A DNA stretch of 64,000 nt, from contig NZ_AP023257.1 of the NCBI RefSeq assembly GCF_016756595.1, forward strand, positions 5,348,001 to 5,412,000. The letters are read 5' to 3'. This DNA is from Mesorhizobium sp. L-2-11. Lineage in GTDB: Bacteria; Pseudomonadota; Alphaproteobacteria; Rhizobiales; Rhizobiaceae. The notes beneath the pieces were generated by a model. The model was not told the DNA's origin. It saw only the letters and a list, made by a program, of their open reading frames with translations, and made no database searches. The translations under genes were made by a program, and so were the position numbers. Below are positions 1-9,420 of this stretch, piece after piece; positions within the stretch are counted from its first letter, which is position 1; every line of letters begins with the position of its first letter.

Positions 1-227
1 TCGGCTTCAACGAGGTGACGCCGAAAGACGGGGCGGAAGTTCTTGCAACCGTATCGTCCGACTATGGATCGCTGCCGCTGCTTGTCACCGGCCACTACGG
101 CAAGGGCCGCACTGTGGCCTGGACGTCCGATGTCGGGCCGCATTGGCTGCCACCGGAGTTTATCGCCTGGAACGGCTACAAAACCCTGTTCGGACAGATG
201 CTGAGTTGGGCGACCGGTGAGAGCTGA
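1..227 (+). CDS. C-terminal end of a glutamine amidotransferase-like protein (partial)
   Basis: The gene runs in from the left edge; the open frame starts at base 3 and ends at TGA 225-227, giving about 74 residues. The visible part (VLATVSSDYGSLPLLV, then HYGKGRTVAW and a closing WNGYKTLFGQML) resembles the C-terminus of the DUF1355/ThuA-like class I amidotransferase-fold proteins, in which a glycine-rich GKGR turn precedes an aromatic strand. The catalytic region lies outside the window, so activity cannot be judged. It sits 3 bases before a sugar-kinase gene and is probably the upstream member of the same carbohydrate operon. The family call is from memory and moderate. Confidence 0.55.
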   Translation, partial: GFNEVTPKDGAEVLATVSSDYGSLPLLVTGHYGKGRTVAWTSDVGPHWLPPEFIAWNGYKTLFGQMLSWATGES

Positions 228-230
228 GCG

Positions 231-1139
231 ATGCATGTCCATGTCGTCGGCAATGCCTGCGTCGACACGATTTTTCGCGTCGGCCGCTTCCCTGCCGCCG
301 GCGAGACTTTGAACGCCAGCAGCTACGCCGATGGCCTCGGCGGCAAGGGAGCAAACCAGGCGGTTGCGGCCGCGCGCACCGGTGCTGCGGTAACGTTTTG
401 GACGGCGCTCGGCACGGACCGCGCAGGCACATGGATCAGGAGCCACCTCGACAGCGAGCTGTCGGACCTCGAGGCGATTGAATTGGACCTGCCAAGCGAC
501 CGCTCGACCATCATCGTCGATGCCGGCGGCGAGAACTTCATCGTCAGCGGCGTCGCCTGCAGCGAGGCGTTCGATCCGATCGCGCAAACTGCACTTTCGC
601 GCCGGATCGCGTTTGGCGACATCCTGGTCTGCCAGGGAAATTTGCGGGGCGCCGCGACAGATGCCTGCCTGCGGGCAGCACAGCAAAATGGCGCGCGCAC
701 CGTCCTGAATGCCAGCCCTGTCGATGCGGCGGCTCTGCCTGACTTCGGCCTGGCGCAGCTGTTGGTGGTGAATCAATCCGAGGCGAAAGCGCTGACCGGC
801 CAGGATGACATGTCAGCCGCCGCCGACGCGCTGGCGGCCAAAGGCGCCGGGACAGTCGTGATCACCCTTGGTGCGGAAGGCTGTCTCGTGCTTGGCCCGG
901 ACCGGGTGGGATCGCTTCGTTTGCCGGCGCCACGCGTCGAGGCGCTCGACACCAGCGGCGCCGGGGATGTGTTTTGCGGCTGTTTGGCCGGCGGGCTTGC
1001 CAAGGGAATGTCGGTTGCCCCAGCGCTGAAATTCGCGCTCGCGGCCGCGGCGATTGCGGTGACTCGCCCGGGCACATTGATATCCTGTCCTTCCGCGTCT
1101 GAAATGGCGGCGCTCATCGATCGAACGGAGCTCTCATGA
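231..1139 (+). CDS. PfkB-family carbohydrate kinase (ribokinase-like)
   Basis: This 302-residue protein has both signatures of the PfkB/ribokinase family: the N-terminal GGKGANQA at residues 37-44, which contacts the sugar, and the C-terminal DTSGAGD at 240-246, whose last aspartate is the catalytic base and whose glycines form the anion hole. The expected reaction is ATP-dependent phosphorylation of a sugar or nucleoside hydroxyl in the cytoplasm; the substrate cannot be read from sequence. It starts 3 bases after the upstream gene and overlaps the next gene by 4 bases (ATGA), so the three are almost certainly cotranscribed. Pairing with a BtpA/SgcQ protein suggests catabolism of an unusual sugar rather than plain ribose. 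Confidence 0.88.
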   Translation: MHVHVVGNACVDTIFRVGRFPAAGETLNASSYADGLGGKGANQAVAAARTGAAVTFWTALGTDRAGTWIRSHLDSELSDLEAIELDLPSDRSTIIVDAGGENFIVSGVACSEAFDPIAQTALSRRIAFGDILVCQGNLRGAATDACLRAAQQNGARTVLNASPVDAAALPDFGLAQLLVVNQSEAKALTGQDDMSAAADALAAKGAGTVVITLGAEGCLVLGPDRVGSLRLPAPRVEALDTSGAGDVFCGCLAGGLAKGMSVAPALKFALAAAAIAVTRPGTLISCPSASEMAALIDRTELS

Positions 1140-1966
1140 CCCAACTCGGCCAATCAGGCGGCGACGTGCTCGTAGAACTTTTCGGCCGCACCAAGGTGGT
1201 GATCGGCGTCGTTCACCTGTCGCCGCTTCCCGGCGCGCCGCGCTATGACGGCGAGGCGGTCGAGTCGATCTATCAGCGCGGTCTGGACGATGCGAGATCC
1301 TATCTCGATGGCGGATGCGACGGCGTGATCGTCGAGAATCATGGCGACATACCGTTTGCCAAACCTGACGATATCGGACCGGAGACAGCGGCCTACATGG
1401 CTGTCGTTTCCGACCGCATCCGCCGCGAACTCGGCAAGCCGGTCGGCATCAATGTGCTCGCTAACGCCGCGATCCCTGCCCTTGCGATCGCCAGTGCCGC
1501 TGGCGCGGGCTTTATCCGCGTCAATCAATGGGCAAATGCCTATGTCGCCAATGAGGGTTTTGTCGAGGGGGAGTCGGGTCGCGCGGCACGGTATCGCGCC
1601 AGGCTGCGCGCCAACGGCATCCGCATCTTCGCCGATGCTCATGTCAAGCACGGCGCGCACGCGATCGTTGCCGACCGCCCGGTGGAGGAATTGGTCAAGG
1701 ATCTGGTCTTCTTCGACGCCGACGCCATTATTGCGACCGGTCAGCGCACCGGGCACGCTGCGGATCTGAGCTATATCAGCATGATCAAAGAGGCTGCCGG
1801 CCTACCGACGCTGGTCGGCAGCGGCGTGACGTCTGATAATGCAAACGATATTCTTGGCGTCGTCGATGGCCTCATCATCGCCAGCTCACTGAAGCACGAC
1901 GGCGTCTGGTGGAACCAGGTCGACCCTGCCCGCGTAAAGACGTTCATGGCCGGGCTGAGGCGATAA
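1136..1966 (+). CDS. BtpA/SgcQ family protein
   Basis: The 276-residue protein has the BtpA-family opening FGRTKVVIGVVHLSPLPG, followed by GCDGVIVENHGDIPF and a late glycine-rich VGSGVTSDNA segment, as expected for a TIM-barrel phosphate-binding fold. BtpA was named for photosystem I accumulation in cyanobacteria, but in proteobacteria relatives (SgcQ) sit in sugar operons, which fits the PfkB kinase overlapping it by 4 bases. A barrel enzyme acting on the phosphorylated sugar made by that kinase is an inference. The start is fixed by the ATGA overlap. It is the last gene of the operon; the epimerase gene beyond it runs the opposite way. Confidence 0.85.
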   Translation: MTQLGQSGGDVLVELFGRTKVVIGVVHLSPLPGAPRYDGEAVESIYQRGLDDARSYLDGGCDGVIVENHGDIPFAKPDDIGPETAAYMAVVSDRIRRELGKPVGINVLANAAIPALAIASAAGAGFIRVNQWANAYVANEGFVEGESGRAARYRARLRANGIRIFADAHVKHGAHAIVADRPVEELVKDLVFFDADAIIATGQRTGHAADLSYISMIKEAAGLPTLVGSGVTSDNANDILGVVDGLIIASSLKHDGVWWNQVDPARVKTFMAGLRR

Positions 1967-2044
1967 TCGAGCGGCGACTGGAGCGAAGCTGCGGCCTTGA
2001 GCCGCAAAGGCGGAGACCCGCAGACGACGACCCGCAGGCCGCAG

Positions 2045-3058
2045 TCACGTTGTCGGCGATCTCTTAGCCCATTCGGACCGGTACCAGTCGACGAATTTCT
2101 TCAGCCCATCTTCGATCGAAACGCTCGGCTTGAAGCCGAAATCGCGCTCCAGTGCCGTCATGTCGGCATAGGTCCGCTCGACATCGCTGCTTTGCATCGG
2201 CTCGCTGTGGCGGATCGCTTTTACACCGAGCAGTTTTTCCAGAGTGTCGATGAAATCGCCCAGCCGCACCGGCCGGTTGTTGCCGACATTGTAGAGCCTG
2301 TTCGGCGGAACTTCAGCCGATGGCGGCTTGTCGAGCACGGCAACGACAGCTCTCACCACGTCGTCGACATAAGTGAAATCCCGCCACATCTCGCCATTGT
2401 TGAACACCCGGATCGGCTTGCCTTCGAACATCGCCTTGGTGAAAATCCAATAGGCCATGTCGGGCCGGCCCCAGGGACCGTAGACGGTGAAAAATCGCAA
2501 GCCGGTCTGCGGCACCCCGAAGAGATGGGCGTAGGTATGGCTCATCAATTCATCTGACTTCTTGGTGGCGGCGTAGAGCGAGACCGGCTTGTCGACCTGA
2601 TCGGTCTCGCTGAACGGCACCTTGCGGTTGCCGCCATAGACCGAGCTCGACGAGGCATAGACCAGATGCTCGAATGCGGGCTGCGCGCGACAGAACTCGA
2701 GCATCTCGAGATGGCCGACGACATTGGAACGGACATAGAGCCTCGGATTGTCGAGTGAATGGCGCACACCGGCCTGAGCGGCGAGATGGACGATCCTGAC
2801 TATGCCTTGTCCGGCCAAAGCGTCGGCAAGAGCGCCCTGTTCGGCGATGTCGATCTGATGGAATGAAAAATCCTTGTGAGGCTGCAGGCGGGCGAGGCGC
2901 CCCTTTTTGAGCGCCAGGTCGTAATAGTCGTTCATGTTGTCGACGCCGACGACAGCTTCCCCCCTGCTCAGGAGATGATGGCAAACATGGCTGCCGATGA
3001 ATCCCGCGGCTCCGGTGACAAGTACAGGCAACAAGGTTCTCCGTGCATATGATGGCAC
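2045..3058 (-). CDS. UDP-glucuronate 4-epimerase-like NAD-dependent epimerase
   Basis: This extended short-chain dehydrogenase has the NAD-binding motif VTGAAGFIGSH near the N-terminus, the YAATKK catalytic Tyr-Lys pair, and GVDNMNDYYD followed by LKKGRLARL, which is typical of UDP-glucuronate 4-epimerases (LspL/Cap1J type) that supply UDP-galacturonate for surface polysaccharide. The ATG at 3058 gives 337 residues. An alternative TTG start at 3034 or 3031 lies just after GGAGAACC and would begin MLPVLVTGAAG, closer to the family length; I consider it at least as likely. The gene stands alone between the BtpA gene (convergent) and smc (same strand, 145 bases away). Substrate specificity is inferred from family resemblance. 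Confidence 0.88.
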   Translation of the reverse strand: MPSYARRTLLPVLVTGAAGFIGSHVCHHLLSRGEAVVGVDNMNDYYDLALKKGRLARLQPHKDFSFHQIDIAEQGALADALAGQGIVRIVHLAAQAGVRHSLDNPRLYVRSNVVGHLEMLEFCRAQPAFEHLVYASSSSVYGGNRKVPFSETDQVDKPVSLYAATKKSDELMSHTYAHLFGVPQTGLRFFTVYGPWGRPDMAYWIFTKAMFEGKPIRVFNNGEMWRDFTYVDDVVRAVVAVLDKPPSAEVPPNRLYNVGNNRPVRLGDFIDTLEKLLGVKAIRHSEPMQSSDVERTYADMTALERDFGFKPSVSIEDGLKKFVDWYRSEWAKRSPTT

Positions 3059-3203
3059 ATGATCGCAAAATCGAGATCGATTGCGGAAAGGATCATGCGC
3101 AATATCAAAATGCTACATCGGAATGACGGAACCGACCTAGTCCAATTCGTGCTTTAGCCGAAAGCCCCAATAGGCGCTACCGACAAGCTGTGCGGTCGAC
3201 GCG

Positions 3204-6200
3204 TCAGCTCGCCTCGCGCAGGGCCTCGGCCGCCTGCAGGTCGACCGATACGAGCTGGCTGACGCCCTGCTCGGCCATGGTCACCCCGAACAGCCGGTTC
3301 ATGCGCGCCATGGTGATCGGGTTGTGCGTGATGATGACGAAGCGCGTCTCGGTGGTGGCGGCCATTTCGTCCATCAGATTGCAGAAACGCTCGACATTGT
3401 GATCGTCGAGCGGTGCATCGACTTCGTCGAGCACACAGATCGGCGCGGGATTGGTCAGGAACACGGCGAAGATCAGCGACATCGCCGTCAAGGCCTGCTC
3501 GCCGCCGGAAAGCAGCGTCATCGTCTGCGGCTTCTTGCCGGGCGGCCGCGCAAGGATTTCGAGACCGGCCTCGAGCGGATCGTCGGACTCGATCAGTTGC
3601 AGTTCCGCCGTGCCGCCGCCGAACAGATGCGAAAACAGCCGCTGGAAATGGCCATTGACCACGTCGAAGGCAGCCAGCAGCCGTTCGCGGCCTTCGCGGT
3701 TCAGGCTCTGGATCGCCTGCCGCAGCTTGCGGATAGCCTCGATGATGTCTTCGCGTTCGGAAACGATAGTCTCCAGCCGATCGGACAGTTCTTTCTGCTC
3801 TTCCTCGGCGCGCAAATTGACGGCTCCCAGCCGCTCGCGCTCGATCTTCAGCCGGTCGAGCTGACGCTCGATCTCGGTCATCTCCGGCATCGGGCTGTCG
3901 GACTCCAGGCCGGTGTGACGGATGACCAGATGCGGCGGCGTGTTCAGTGTTTCCTGGATGCGCGCCTCGACCTCGAGCCGTCTTTCATCGGCAGCGGTCA
4001 GCCGCTCTTCGGCGCGGACGCGGGTTTCGCGCGCTTCGGCCAGCGACTGGATCGCCGATGTCGCGGCCCTGTCCAGTTCGGACTGCTTGCTTTCCGCTTC
4101 CTGCAACCGGTCTCCGGCGGCCTGGCGCAGGCTTTCGGCCTCGGCAAGCTGCGACAGCAAGGCGCGCCGCTTGGCGTCGATCTCGTCGGGTGCGTCGGCC
4201 AGCCTTTCGCGCTCGGCCTCGGCCTCGGCCTTGCGTTCGCCGAGTGCGGCGATCTGCGTCGATGCGTTTTCGGCGCGCTCCAGCCAGTTGCGGCGTTCCG
4301 CGCCGATGGCGTCTAGGCGGCGCGAGCGCGCTTCGGCTTCCCGCCTCAAGCCTTCATGGACCGCGCGGGCATCGGCAAGGGTGGCGCGGTCGCGAGCGAC
4401 GTTGGCGGCCGACTGATCGAGTTGCAACTGCAGATCACCGAGATCGGGAGCGCTTTGCAGCAGCATCTCGGTCTCGACAAAAGCCGCCGCCGTCTCTTCA
4501 TGGCTGTCGACGATGCGCGCGCGCGCCTCGTCGAGCGCGGCGCGCCGGCTCGACAGCTCACCGCCGGCCTTCTCGGCCTCGGCCAGCGCGTTGCGGGCGG
4601 CGTCCAGCCCATGCTGGGCATCACGCCCGGCCTGACGGGCGTTGCGCTCGGCCTCGCTCGCTCGGGCAAGCGCCTGCTCGGCAAGGGCAAGGGCCCCTTC
4701 GGCCTGGCGCAGGATGCGCGTTGCGTGGACCGCCTCGGCGTCGAGCTCGGCCAGCCGGTTTTTCTGCGCCAGCCGCTGCGCGGCGGCGGTCGGCGCATCG
4801 GCGCTGGCGGTGAACCCATCCCAACGCCAGAGCGCCCCTTCGCGGCTGACCAGCCGCTGCCCTGGAGCAAGCTGCGCCTGCAACCCGTTTCCGTCGGCGG
4901 CCTCGACGATGCCGATCTGCGCCAATCGGCGGGCGAGTTGCGCCGGCGCGCGGACGACGCTGGCAAGGCTCTTGATGCCTTCGGGCAGAGCGGCGTCGCC
5001 GGGCTGAACCTCGCTTTGGCCCCAATGCACCGGCGCGCTGCGGTCGAGCGGCACGTCGAGATCTTCGCCAAGGGCGGCGCCCAGCGCCGTCTCGTAGCCG
5101 CGCTCGACGCTGATCTGCTCCAGCACGGACGGGAAGAGGTCGCCGCTCGCGGCATTCAGGATCTTGGCCAGCGTGCGGGCCTCGGTTTCGATTCGCGCCA
5201 GCTCGGCCTTTGCATCCTGAACCGGCGGGCGGGCGGCGCTCTCCGCCGCGCGCGCCTCGGCGACAGCCTGTTCGGCGGCAATCGCCGCGGCTTCGGTCTC
5301 CTCGAGCAGCGCCAGTGCTTGCTCAACCATAAGTTGCTTCTCGGCGGGATCGGCCAGGCCGGCGACCCTGGAGGCGATATCGGACAATTCCCGGTCGACA
5401 TCGGCGAGTTGGCGGGCGAAACGGTCGCGGCGCTCCGCGGTGTCGCGCAGCGTTCGTTCGATCTGGTTGCGGGAGGCGGCGGCCTCGGCCCGTTCGGCAG
5501 TCAGCCCGGCGAGTTTGGCTTCACTGGCGGCAAGCGTCGACGCAGCCTGTTCAACCGCCGCGCGGGTGCTGGCCTCGCGGTCGGCGGCGCCGGCGTTCTC
5601 GGTAGTGAGCGCGGCTTCTTCGGCGGCGAGGCGTTCAAGAATATCCGCATTGTCGCGGACCATCCGCTCCTCGCGGACGATGTCGCCGTCGAGCTGCTGG
5701 AGCCGGCGGTCGAGTTCCAGTTGGCGGGCGCGGATGCGGCCCGCTTCTTCCTCGATCTGCGTCTTGGCGATCGACAGGCGCTGGAAGGCGGCAGCGGCGG
5801 CGGCTTCCGCGTCGCGCAGGTCGGGCAACCGATGGGCGCCGATCCCTTGCTCCCTGGCCGCAGCCATCTGGGCGGCGGCGCGGTCGCCGACCAGTGCCGT
5901 GGCGATCGCCAGCGCCGAGCGCGCCTCGCCTTCCTGCGTCTTGGCCAGCGTCCAGCGCAGATGCAGCAGCGTCGCTTCAGCCTTGCGGATGTCGGCCGAC
6001 AGGTTCTTGAAGCGCGAGGCCTGACGAGCCTGGCGCTTCAGGCTTTCGATCTGGCTTTCCAGCTCGCCGACGACATCGTCCAGCCGTTCCAGATTTTGTT
6101 CGGCCGCCTTCAGACGCAGTTCTGCCTCGTGGCGGCGTGTGTGCAGGCCCGAAATGCCGGCCGCCTCTTCCAGCAGCGCGCGGCGCGCCTGCGGCTTGGC

Positions 6201-6662
6201 CTGGATCAGCTCGCCGATGCGGCCCTGCCCGACCATCGAGGGCGAACGGGCGCCGGTCGACTGGTCGGCGAAAAGCAGCTGCACGTCCTTGGCGCGGGCT
6301 TCCTTGCCGTTGATGCGGTAGAGCGAGCCCGCCTCGCGCTCGATGCGGCGCGAAACCTGCAACTCGTCCGCGTCGTTGAAGGCCGAGGGCGCGCTGCGGT
6401 CGCTGTTGTCGAGGAAAAGCGTGACTTCGGCGGTGTTGCGGGCCGGACGCGTTCCGGAACCGGAAAAGATGACGTCGTCCATGCCGGACGCGCGCATGTT
6501 TTTGTACGAGCTTTCGCCCATCACCCAGCGCAGCGCCTCGACTAGGTTTGACTTGCCGCAGCCGTTCGGCCCGACGATGCCGGTCAGGCCGCGTTCGATG
6601 ACGAACTCGCCAGGTTCGACGAACGACTTGAAACCGAGTAGGCGAAGGCGCGAGAATTTCAT
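3204..6662 (-). CDS. smc: Chromosome segregation ATPase SMC
   Basis: The 1152-residue protein has the full SMC layout: Walker A GPNGCGKSN at about residues 31-39, a long heptad-rich coiled coil, a short hinge-like region around the GDLFPSVLEQI segment, a second coiled coil, and a C-terminal head with the ABC signature LSGGEQALTAMS and Walker B CVLDEVDAPLDD. It forms the ATP-driven core of the bacterial condensin that compacts and segregates the chromosome together with ScpA and ScpB. Length is normal for alphaproteobacteria and there is no internal break. The antisense strand carries a long spurious open frame caused by GC-rich codon use. The DsbA-like gene lies 117 bases upstream on the same strand. 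Confidence 0.97.
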   Translation of the reverse strand: MKFSRLRLLGFKSFVEPGEFVIERGLTGIVGPNGCGKSNLVEALRWVMGESSYKNMRASGMDDVIFSGSGTRPARNTAEVTLFLDNSDRSAPSAFNDADELQVSRRIEREAGSLYRINGKEARAKDVQLLFADQSTGARSPSMVGQGRIGELIQAKPQARRALLEEAAGISGLHTRRHEAELRLKAAEQNLERLDDVVGELESQIESLKRQARQASRFKNLSADIRKAEATLLHLRWTLAKTQEGEARSALAIATALVGDRAAAQMAAAREQGIGAHRLPDLRDAEAAAAAAFQRLSIAKTQIEEEAGRIRARQLELDRRLQQLDGDIVREERMVRDNADILERLAAEEAALTTENAGAADREASTRAAVEQAASTLAASEAKLAGLTAERAEAAASRNQIERTLRDTAERRDRFARQLADVDRELSDIASRVAGLADPAEKQLMVEQALALLEETEAAAIAAEQAVAEARAAESAARPPVQDAKAELARIETEARTLAKILNAASGDLFPSVLEQISVERGYETALGAALGEDLDVPLDRSAPVHWGQSEVQPGDAALPEGIKSLASVVRAPAQLARRLAQIGIVEAADGNGLQAQLAPGQRLVSREGALWRWDGFTASADAPTAAAQRLAQKNRLAELDAEAVHATRILRQAEGALALAEQALARASEAERNARQAGRDAQHGLDAARNALAEAEKAGGELSSRRAALDEARARIVDSHEETAAAFVETEMLLQSAPDLGDLQLQLDQSAANVARDRATLADARAVHEGLRREAEARSRRLDAIGAERRNWLERAENASTQIAALGERKAEAEAERERLADAPDEIDAKRRALLSQLAEAESLRQAAGDRLQEAESKQSELDRAATSAIQSLAEARETRVRAEERLTAADERRLEVEARIQETLNTPPHLVIRHTGLESDSPMPEMTEIERQLDRLKIERERLGAVNLRAEEEQKELSDRLETIVSEREDIIEAIRKLRQAIQSLNREGRERLLAAFDVVNGHFQRLFSHLFGGGTAELQLIESDDPLEAGLEILARPPGKKPQTMTLLSGGEQALTAMSLIFAVFLTNPAPICVLDEVDAPLDDHNVERFCNLMDEMAATTETRFVIITHNPITMARMNRLFGVTMAEQGVSQLVSVDLQAAEALREAS

Positions 6663-6779
6663 TCGCGCCGCCCCAAAAGCGGGTTTTGCAAATGTGTTTC
6701 GCGATTTGGCGACAAGAACTCGCGGCGCAACAAAAAGTCGCGCACGCCGACGCGCAGCCGCTTCGGCGCTGCCGAAACG

Positions 6780-7535
6780 TCAGAGCAGAGGGTCGATAAT
6801 GGCCGAGATTTCCTCAATCGACAGCGCCCCCTTGTAGGTCTTCCCGTTGATAAAGAAGGTCGGCGTCGAGTCGACCTTGAATTCATCGGCGCCGCGCTTC
6901 TGGACCGACCTCACATCGTCCAGAAGTTTCTGGTCCGTCAAGCAGGCCTCGAATGACTCCTGTGTAAAACCGGCCATCTTGGAGATTTGCAGCAGGGCGT
7001 CCTTGGTATTGGCGACACCTGCCCAGTTCGCCTGCTGCTTGAACAGGACGTCCACCATTGGGAAATAATTGTCCTTGGAGCAGCGCGCCAGCATGAAACC
7101 GGCCTCGGCGCTGGGGTCGAAGGGGAATTCGCGCAGAATAAGGCGGGCCTTGCCGCTATCGATGTATTTCGTCTTCAGCGCCGGGAGCGTGGTTTCATGG
7201 AAATGCGCACAGTGCGGGCAGGTCATCGAGGCATATTCGACGATCGTGACCTTCGCGTCGTCCTTGCCGAGTTGCATGTCGGGCAGTGCGCCGGGCTTCA
7301 GCAAGGCGGCCATGTCCACCGTGCCCTGGGCCTCAGGCGCCTTGGCCGCGGCCGCAGCGGTGGGCTTGGCCGGATCGGCCGGCTTCATCGCATCGGCGGG
7401 GGCCGCAGGCTTCACATCCTCCGCCACGGCTTTCTCGCCCGAGTCGCTGCAGGCGGCGAGCAGAGCCACCGCCGGAATGGCGGCCAGCGACGACAGGAGG
7501 TTTCTGCGGGACAAAAGACGGGGCATACGAATCAC
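6780..7535 (-). CDS. DsbA-family thiol-disulfide lipoprotein
   Basis: The 251-residue protein opens with an RR-containing signal sequence ending in a lipobox LLAAC (Cys29), then an Ala/Pro/Lys-rich linker to about residue 70, then a thioredoxin-fold domain with active-site CPHC at 106-109 and the cis-proline segment STPTFFING. This is the DsbA/BdbD layout: a membrane-tethered periplasmic oxidoreductase that introduces or rearranges disulfides. The preceding RRNLL could suggest Tat export, but the lipobox is the stronger signal. The order smc, dsbA-like, DUF721, mutY is one I recall as common in Rhizobiales. The Lys-Pro-Ala linker probably spans peptidoglycan. Confidence 0.9.
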   Translation of the reverse strand: MIRMPRLLSRRNLLSSLAAIPAVALLAACSDSGEKAVAEDVKPAAPADAMKPADPAKPTAAAAAKAPEAQGTVDMAALLKPGALPDMQLGKDDAKVTIVEYASMTCPHCAHFHETTLPALKTKYIDSGKARLILREFPFDPSAEAGFMLARCSKDNYFPMVDVLFKQQANWAGVANTKDALLQISKMAGFTQESFEACLTDQKLLDDVRSVQKRGADEFKVDSTPTFFINGKTYKGALSIEEISAIIDPLL

Positions 7536-7656
7536 CTGACAATGGTTGGATTTTGCAATGCAAAGGCTAGAAAAGGCGAGAGTTGGCGCGAATTAAGGCA
7601 TCGCCGTCCCCATTCCAATCGCCAAATCTTGGGTACGCGATCACGAAAGCGCGAGA

Positions 7657-8157
7657 TTATGTTTTCTTTTGACCGAGAATGGTGGCGCCGAGCCGCTCCA
7701 GCGAGGCGCGCAGCCCATCGTCCTCGATCATTCCGACAGCGCCTGACAGCTTCACCTTCTCGGCCGCGGTCAGCGGCCGGAGGCTCGGCTTAAGCCGCCC
7801 TTTGTCAACCGTGACCGGCTTTTGCACGATTCTGATGCGGCCGATAGCGTTGAAGCCGAGAAAGGCGTTGACCCGGTTGATGATCTCGCCGGTCTCGTGC
7901 TGCAGATGAAGCGCTGCCATGCCTTCGCAGGCGATGACCAGCACCGCCGGCTCGAACGGATCATCGTCATGCATTCGGCGCGGCCATTGAATCTTTTCAG
8001 GGCGCGAACGGCTGGCAAGTCGCGGCCCGGCTATCTCCTCCCAGGACTGGACGAGCCCGATCGACATGCCGGCTCGCTTGCGCAGCACCGGATCGAGGAT
8101 CTGGGTTGCGAGATCACTCACCGGAACGGGATTGCCGAAGGGCCTTTTCCCTGCCAT
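7657..8157 (-). CDS. DUF721/DciA-like protein
   Basis: The protein begins MAGKRPFGNPVPVSDLATQILDP and has the central VQSWEEIAGPRLA segment typical of DUF721, the family that includes the DnaB-helicase loader DciA. I place the start at 8157, where GGAG lies 7 bases upstream, rather than at 8190, giving 166 residues. In many bacteria lacking DnaC, DciA helps load replicative helicase; whether this alphaproteobacterial version does so is inferred. The insert with acidic residues (MHDDDPFEP) after the first helices is a variable part of the family. It is divergent from mutY, with only 55 bases between the two starts, so the promoters must overlap. Confidence 0.8.
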   Translation of the reverse strand: MAGKRPFGNPVPVSDLATQILDPVLRKRAGMSIGLVQSWEEIAGPRLASRSRPEKIQWPRRMHDDDPFEPAVLVIACEGMAALHLQHETGEIINRVNAFLGFNAIGRIRIVQKPVTVDKGRLKPSLRPLTAAEKVKLSGAVGMIEDDGLRASLERLGATILGQKKT

Positions 8158-8212
8158 GTGCGTTCTCCAGTCACGACCTTCACCATGCATCGGTTAGGCC
8201 AGTCCTCGATCA

Positions 8213-9373
8213 ATGGCACTGCACGACCAGACCCGCAAGACCGCATCCGGCGACAGCGGCAAAGCCACATCCGGAGACAGCGGCAAGGCCGCGTCCGGAG
8301 ACAGCGGCGAGATCGCGTCCCGCCTGCTCGCCTGGTACGACGTGCATCACCGCGACTTGCCGTGGCGCATTGCGCCGCGCGAGTTGGCACGCGGCATACG
8401 GCCCGATCCCTACCGGGTCTGGCTTTCCGAAGTCATGCTGCAGCAGACCACGGTCGAAGCGGCAAAATCCTATTTCCGGGCCTTTGTCGAGAAATGGCCT
8501 GATATCGAGGCTTTGGCCGCTTCACCGACCGAAGATGTCATGAAGGCCTGGGCCGGACTCGGCTATTATTCCCGCGCGCGCAATCTCAAGGCCTGCGCCG
8601 ATCTCGTCGCGCGGCAAGGCGGCAAGTTTCCGGATACGCAAGCTGGCTTGAGAGAGCTGCCCGGCATCGGCGCCTACACGGCGGCGGCGATCGCGGCGAT
8701 CGCCTTCGACCAGCCCGCCGCGGTCGTCGACGGCAATGTCGAGCGGGTGGTTTCCCGGCTGTTTTCGATCGTCACGCCGCTGAGCGAGGCCAAGAGCGAC
8801 ATTCGCACCCATGTCGAGCGCATGGTTCCAGCGACCAGACCGGGCGATTTCGCCCAGGCGATGATGGATCTCGGCGCGACGATCTGCACGCCGCGGCAGC
8901 CGCGCTGCATGCCTTGCCCGCTGCGCGAGGATTGCAGCGCCATTATTTCGGGCGATGCCGAACGCTTCCCTGTCCGCCTGCCGAAGGGCGAGAAACCATT
9001 GCGGCGCGGGGCTGCCTTCGTCGCCGTGCGTGGCGATGGCGCCATACTGTTGCGCAAACGCGGGGATAAGGGCCTGCTCGGCGGCATGACCGAAGTGCCG
9101 ACGACCGGCTGGACCGCGCGGATCGACGGCGCCACCACGGATGCGGCGGCGCCCTTCCCCGGCAACTGGCGCCCAGCCGGGAAAATTGGCCATGTCTTCA
9201 CCCATTTCGCGCTCGAACTCGACGTCTTCAAAGCGATGACCGATGTCGCCGCCCCAGCGGGGCATTTCTGGTCGCTGGCCGACGAAATTTCCGGCGAAGC
9301 ACTGCCCACCGTCATGAAAAAGGTAATCGAAGCGGCGATACCGGGCGCGACGAAGAAGCAGCGCGCACATTGA
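8213..9373 (+). CDS. mutY: A/G-specific adenine DNA glycosylase MutY
   Basis: The 386-residue enzyme removes adenine mispaired with 8-oxoguanine. Visible features are the catalytic glutamate in SEVMLQQTTV, the helix-hairpin-helix LPGIGAYTAAAI, the catalytic aspartate in VVDGNVERV, a [4Fe-4S] cluster with spacing C-X6-C-X2-C-X5-C (CTPRQPRCMPCPLREDC), and a C-terminal NUDIX-like 8-oxoG reader domain. The first 34 or so residues are an unusual extension made of three near-identical eight-residue repeats (ASGDSGKA type) before the normal MutY start at ASRLLAWYD; no start codon lies closer to the core, so the extension is probably translated. It is divergent from the DUF721 gene. Confidence 0.96.
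   Translation: MALHDQTRKTASGDSGKATSGDSGKAASGDSGEIASRLLAWYDVHHRDLPWRIAPRELARGIRPDPYRVWLSEVMLQQTTVEAAKSYFRAFVEKWPDIEALAASPTEDVMKAWAGLGYYSRARNLKACADLVARQGGKFPDTQAGLRELPGIGAYTAAAIAAIAFDQPAAVVDGNVERVVSRLFSIVTPLSEAKSDIRTHVERMVPATRPGDFAQAMMDLGATICTPRQPRCMPCPLREDCSAIISGDAERFPVRLPKGEKPLRRGAAFVAVRGDGAILLRKRGDKGLLGGMTEVPTTGWTARIDGATTDAAAPFPGNWRPAGKIGHVFTHFALELDVFKAMTDVAAPAGHFWSLADEISGEALPTVMKKVIEAAIPGATKKQRAH
8243..8314 (+). repeat. Three 24-bp tandem repeats inside the mutY 5' end
   Basis: Units at 8243-8266, 8267-8290 and 8291-8314 are near-identical 24-base copies sharing the core TCCGG-GACAGCGGC. They encode ASGDSGKA, TSGDSGKA and ASGDSGEI in frame with mutY, so copy-number change would alter protein length by eight residues without a frameshift. 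Confidence 0.93.
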
Positions 9374-9420
9374 ATCGCCCACATCGCCCCGCATTGAATT
9401 GCGTTGAACGAGGAACAAGA

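Noticed and set aside
4356..6545. 729-residue open frame on the plus strand opposite smc
   Set aside because: It is the antisense of a clear SMC protein; the composition (rich in G, R, L and Q) is what GC-biased third positions generate, and there is no family motif.
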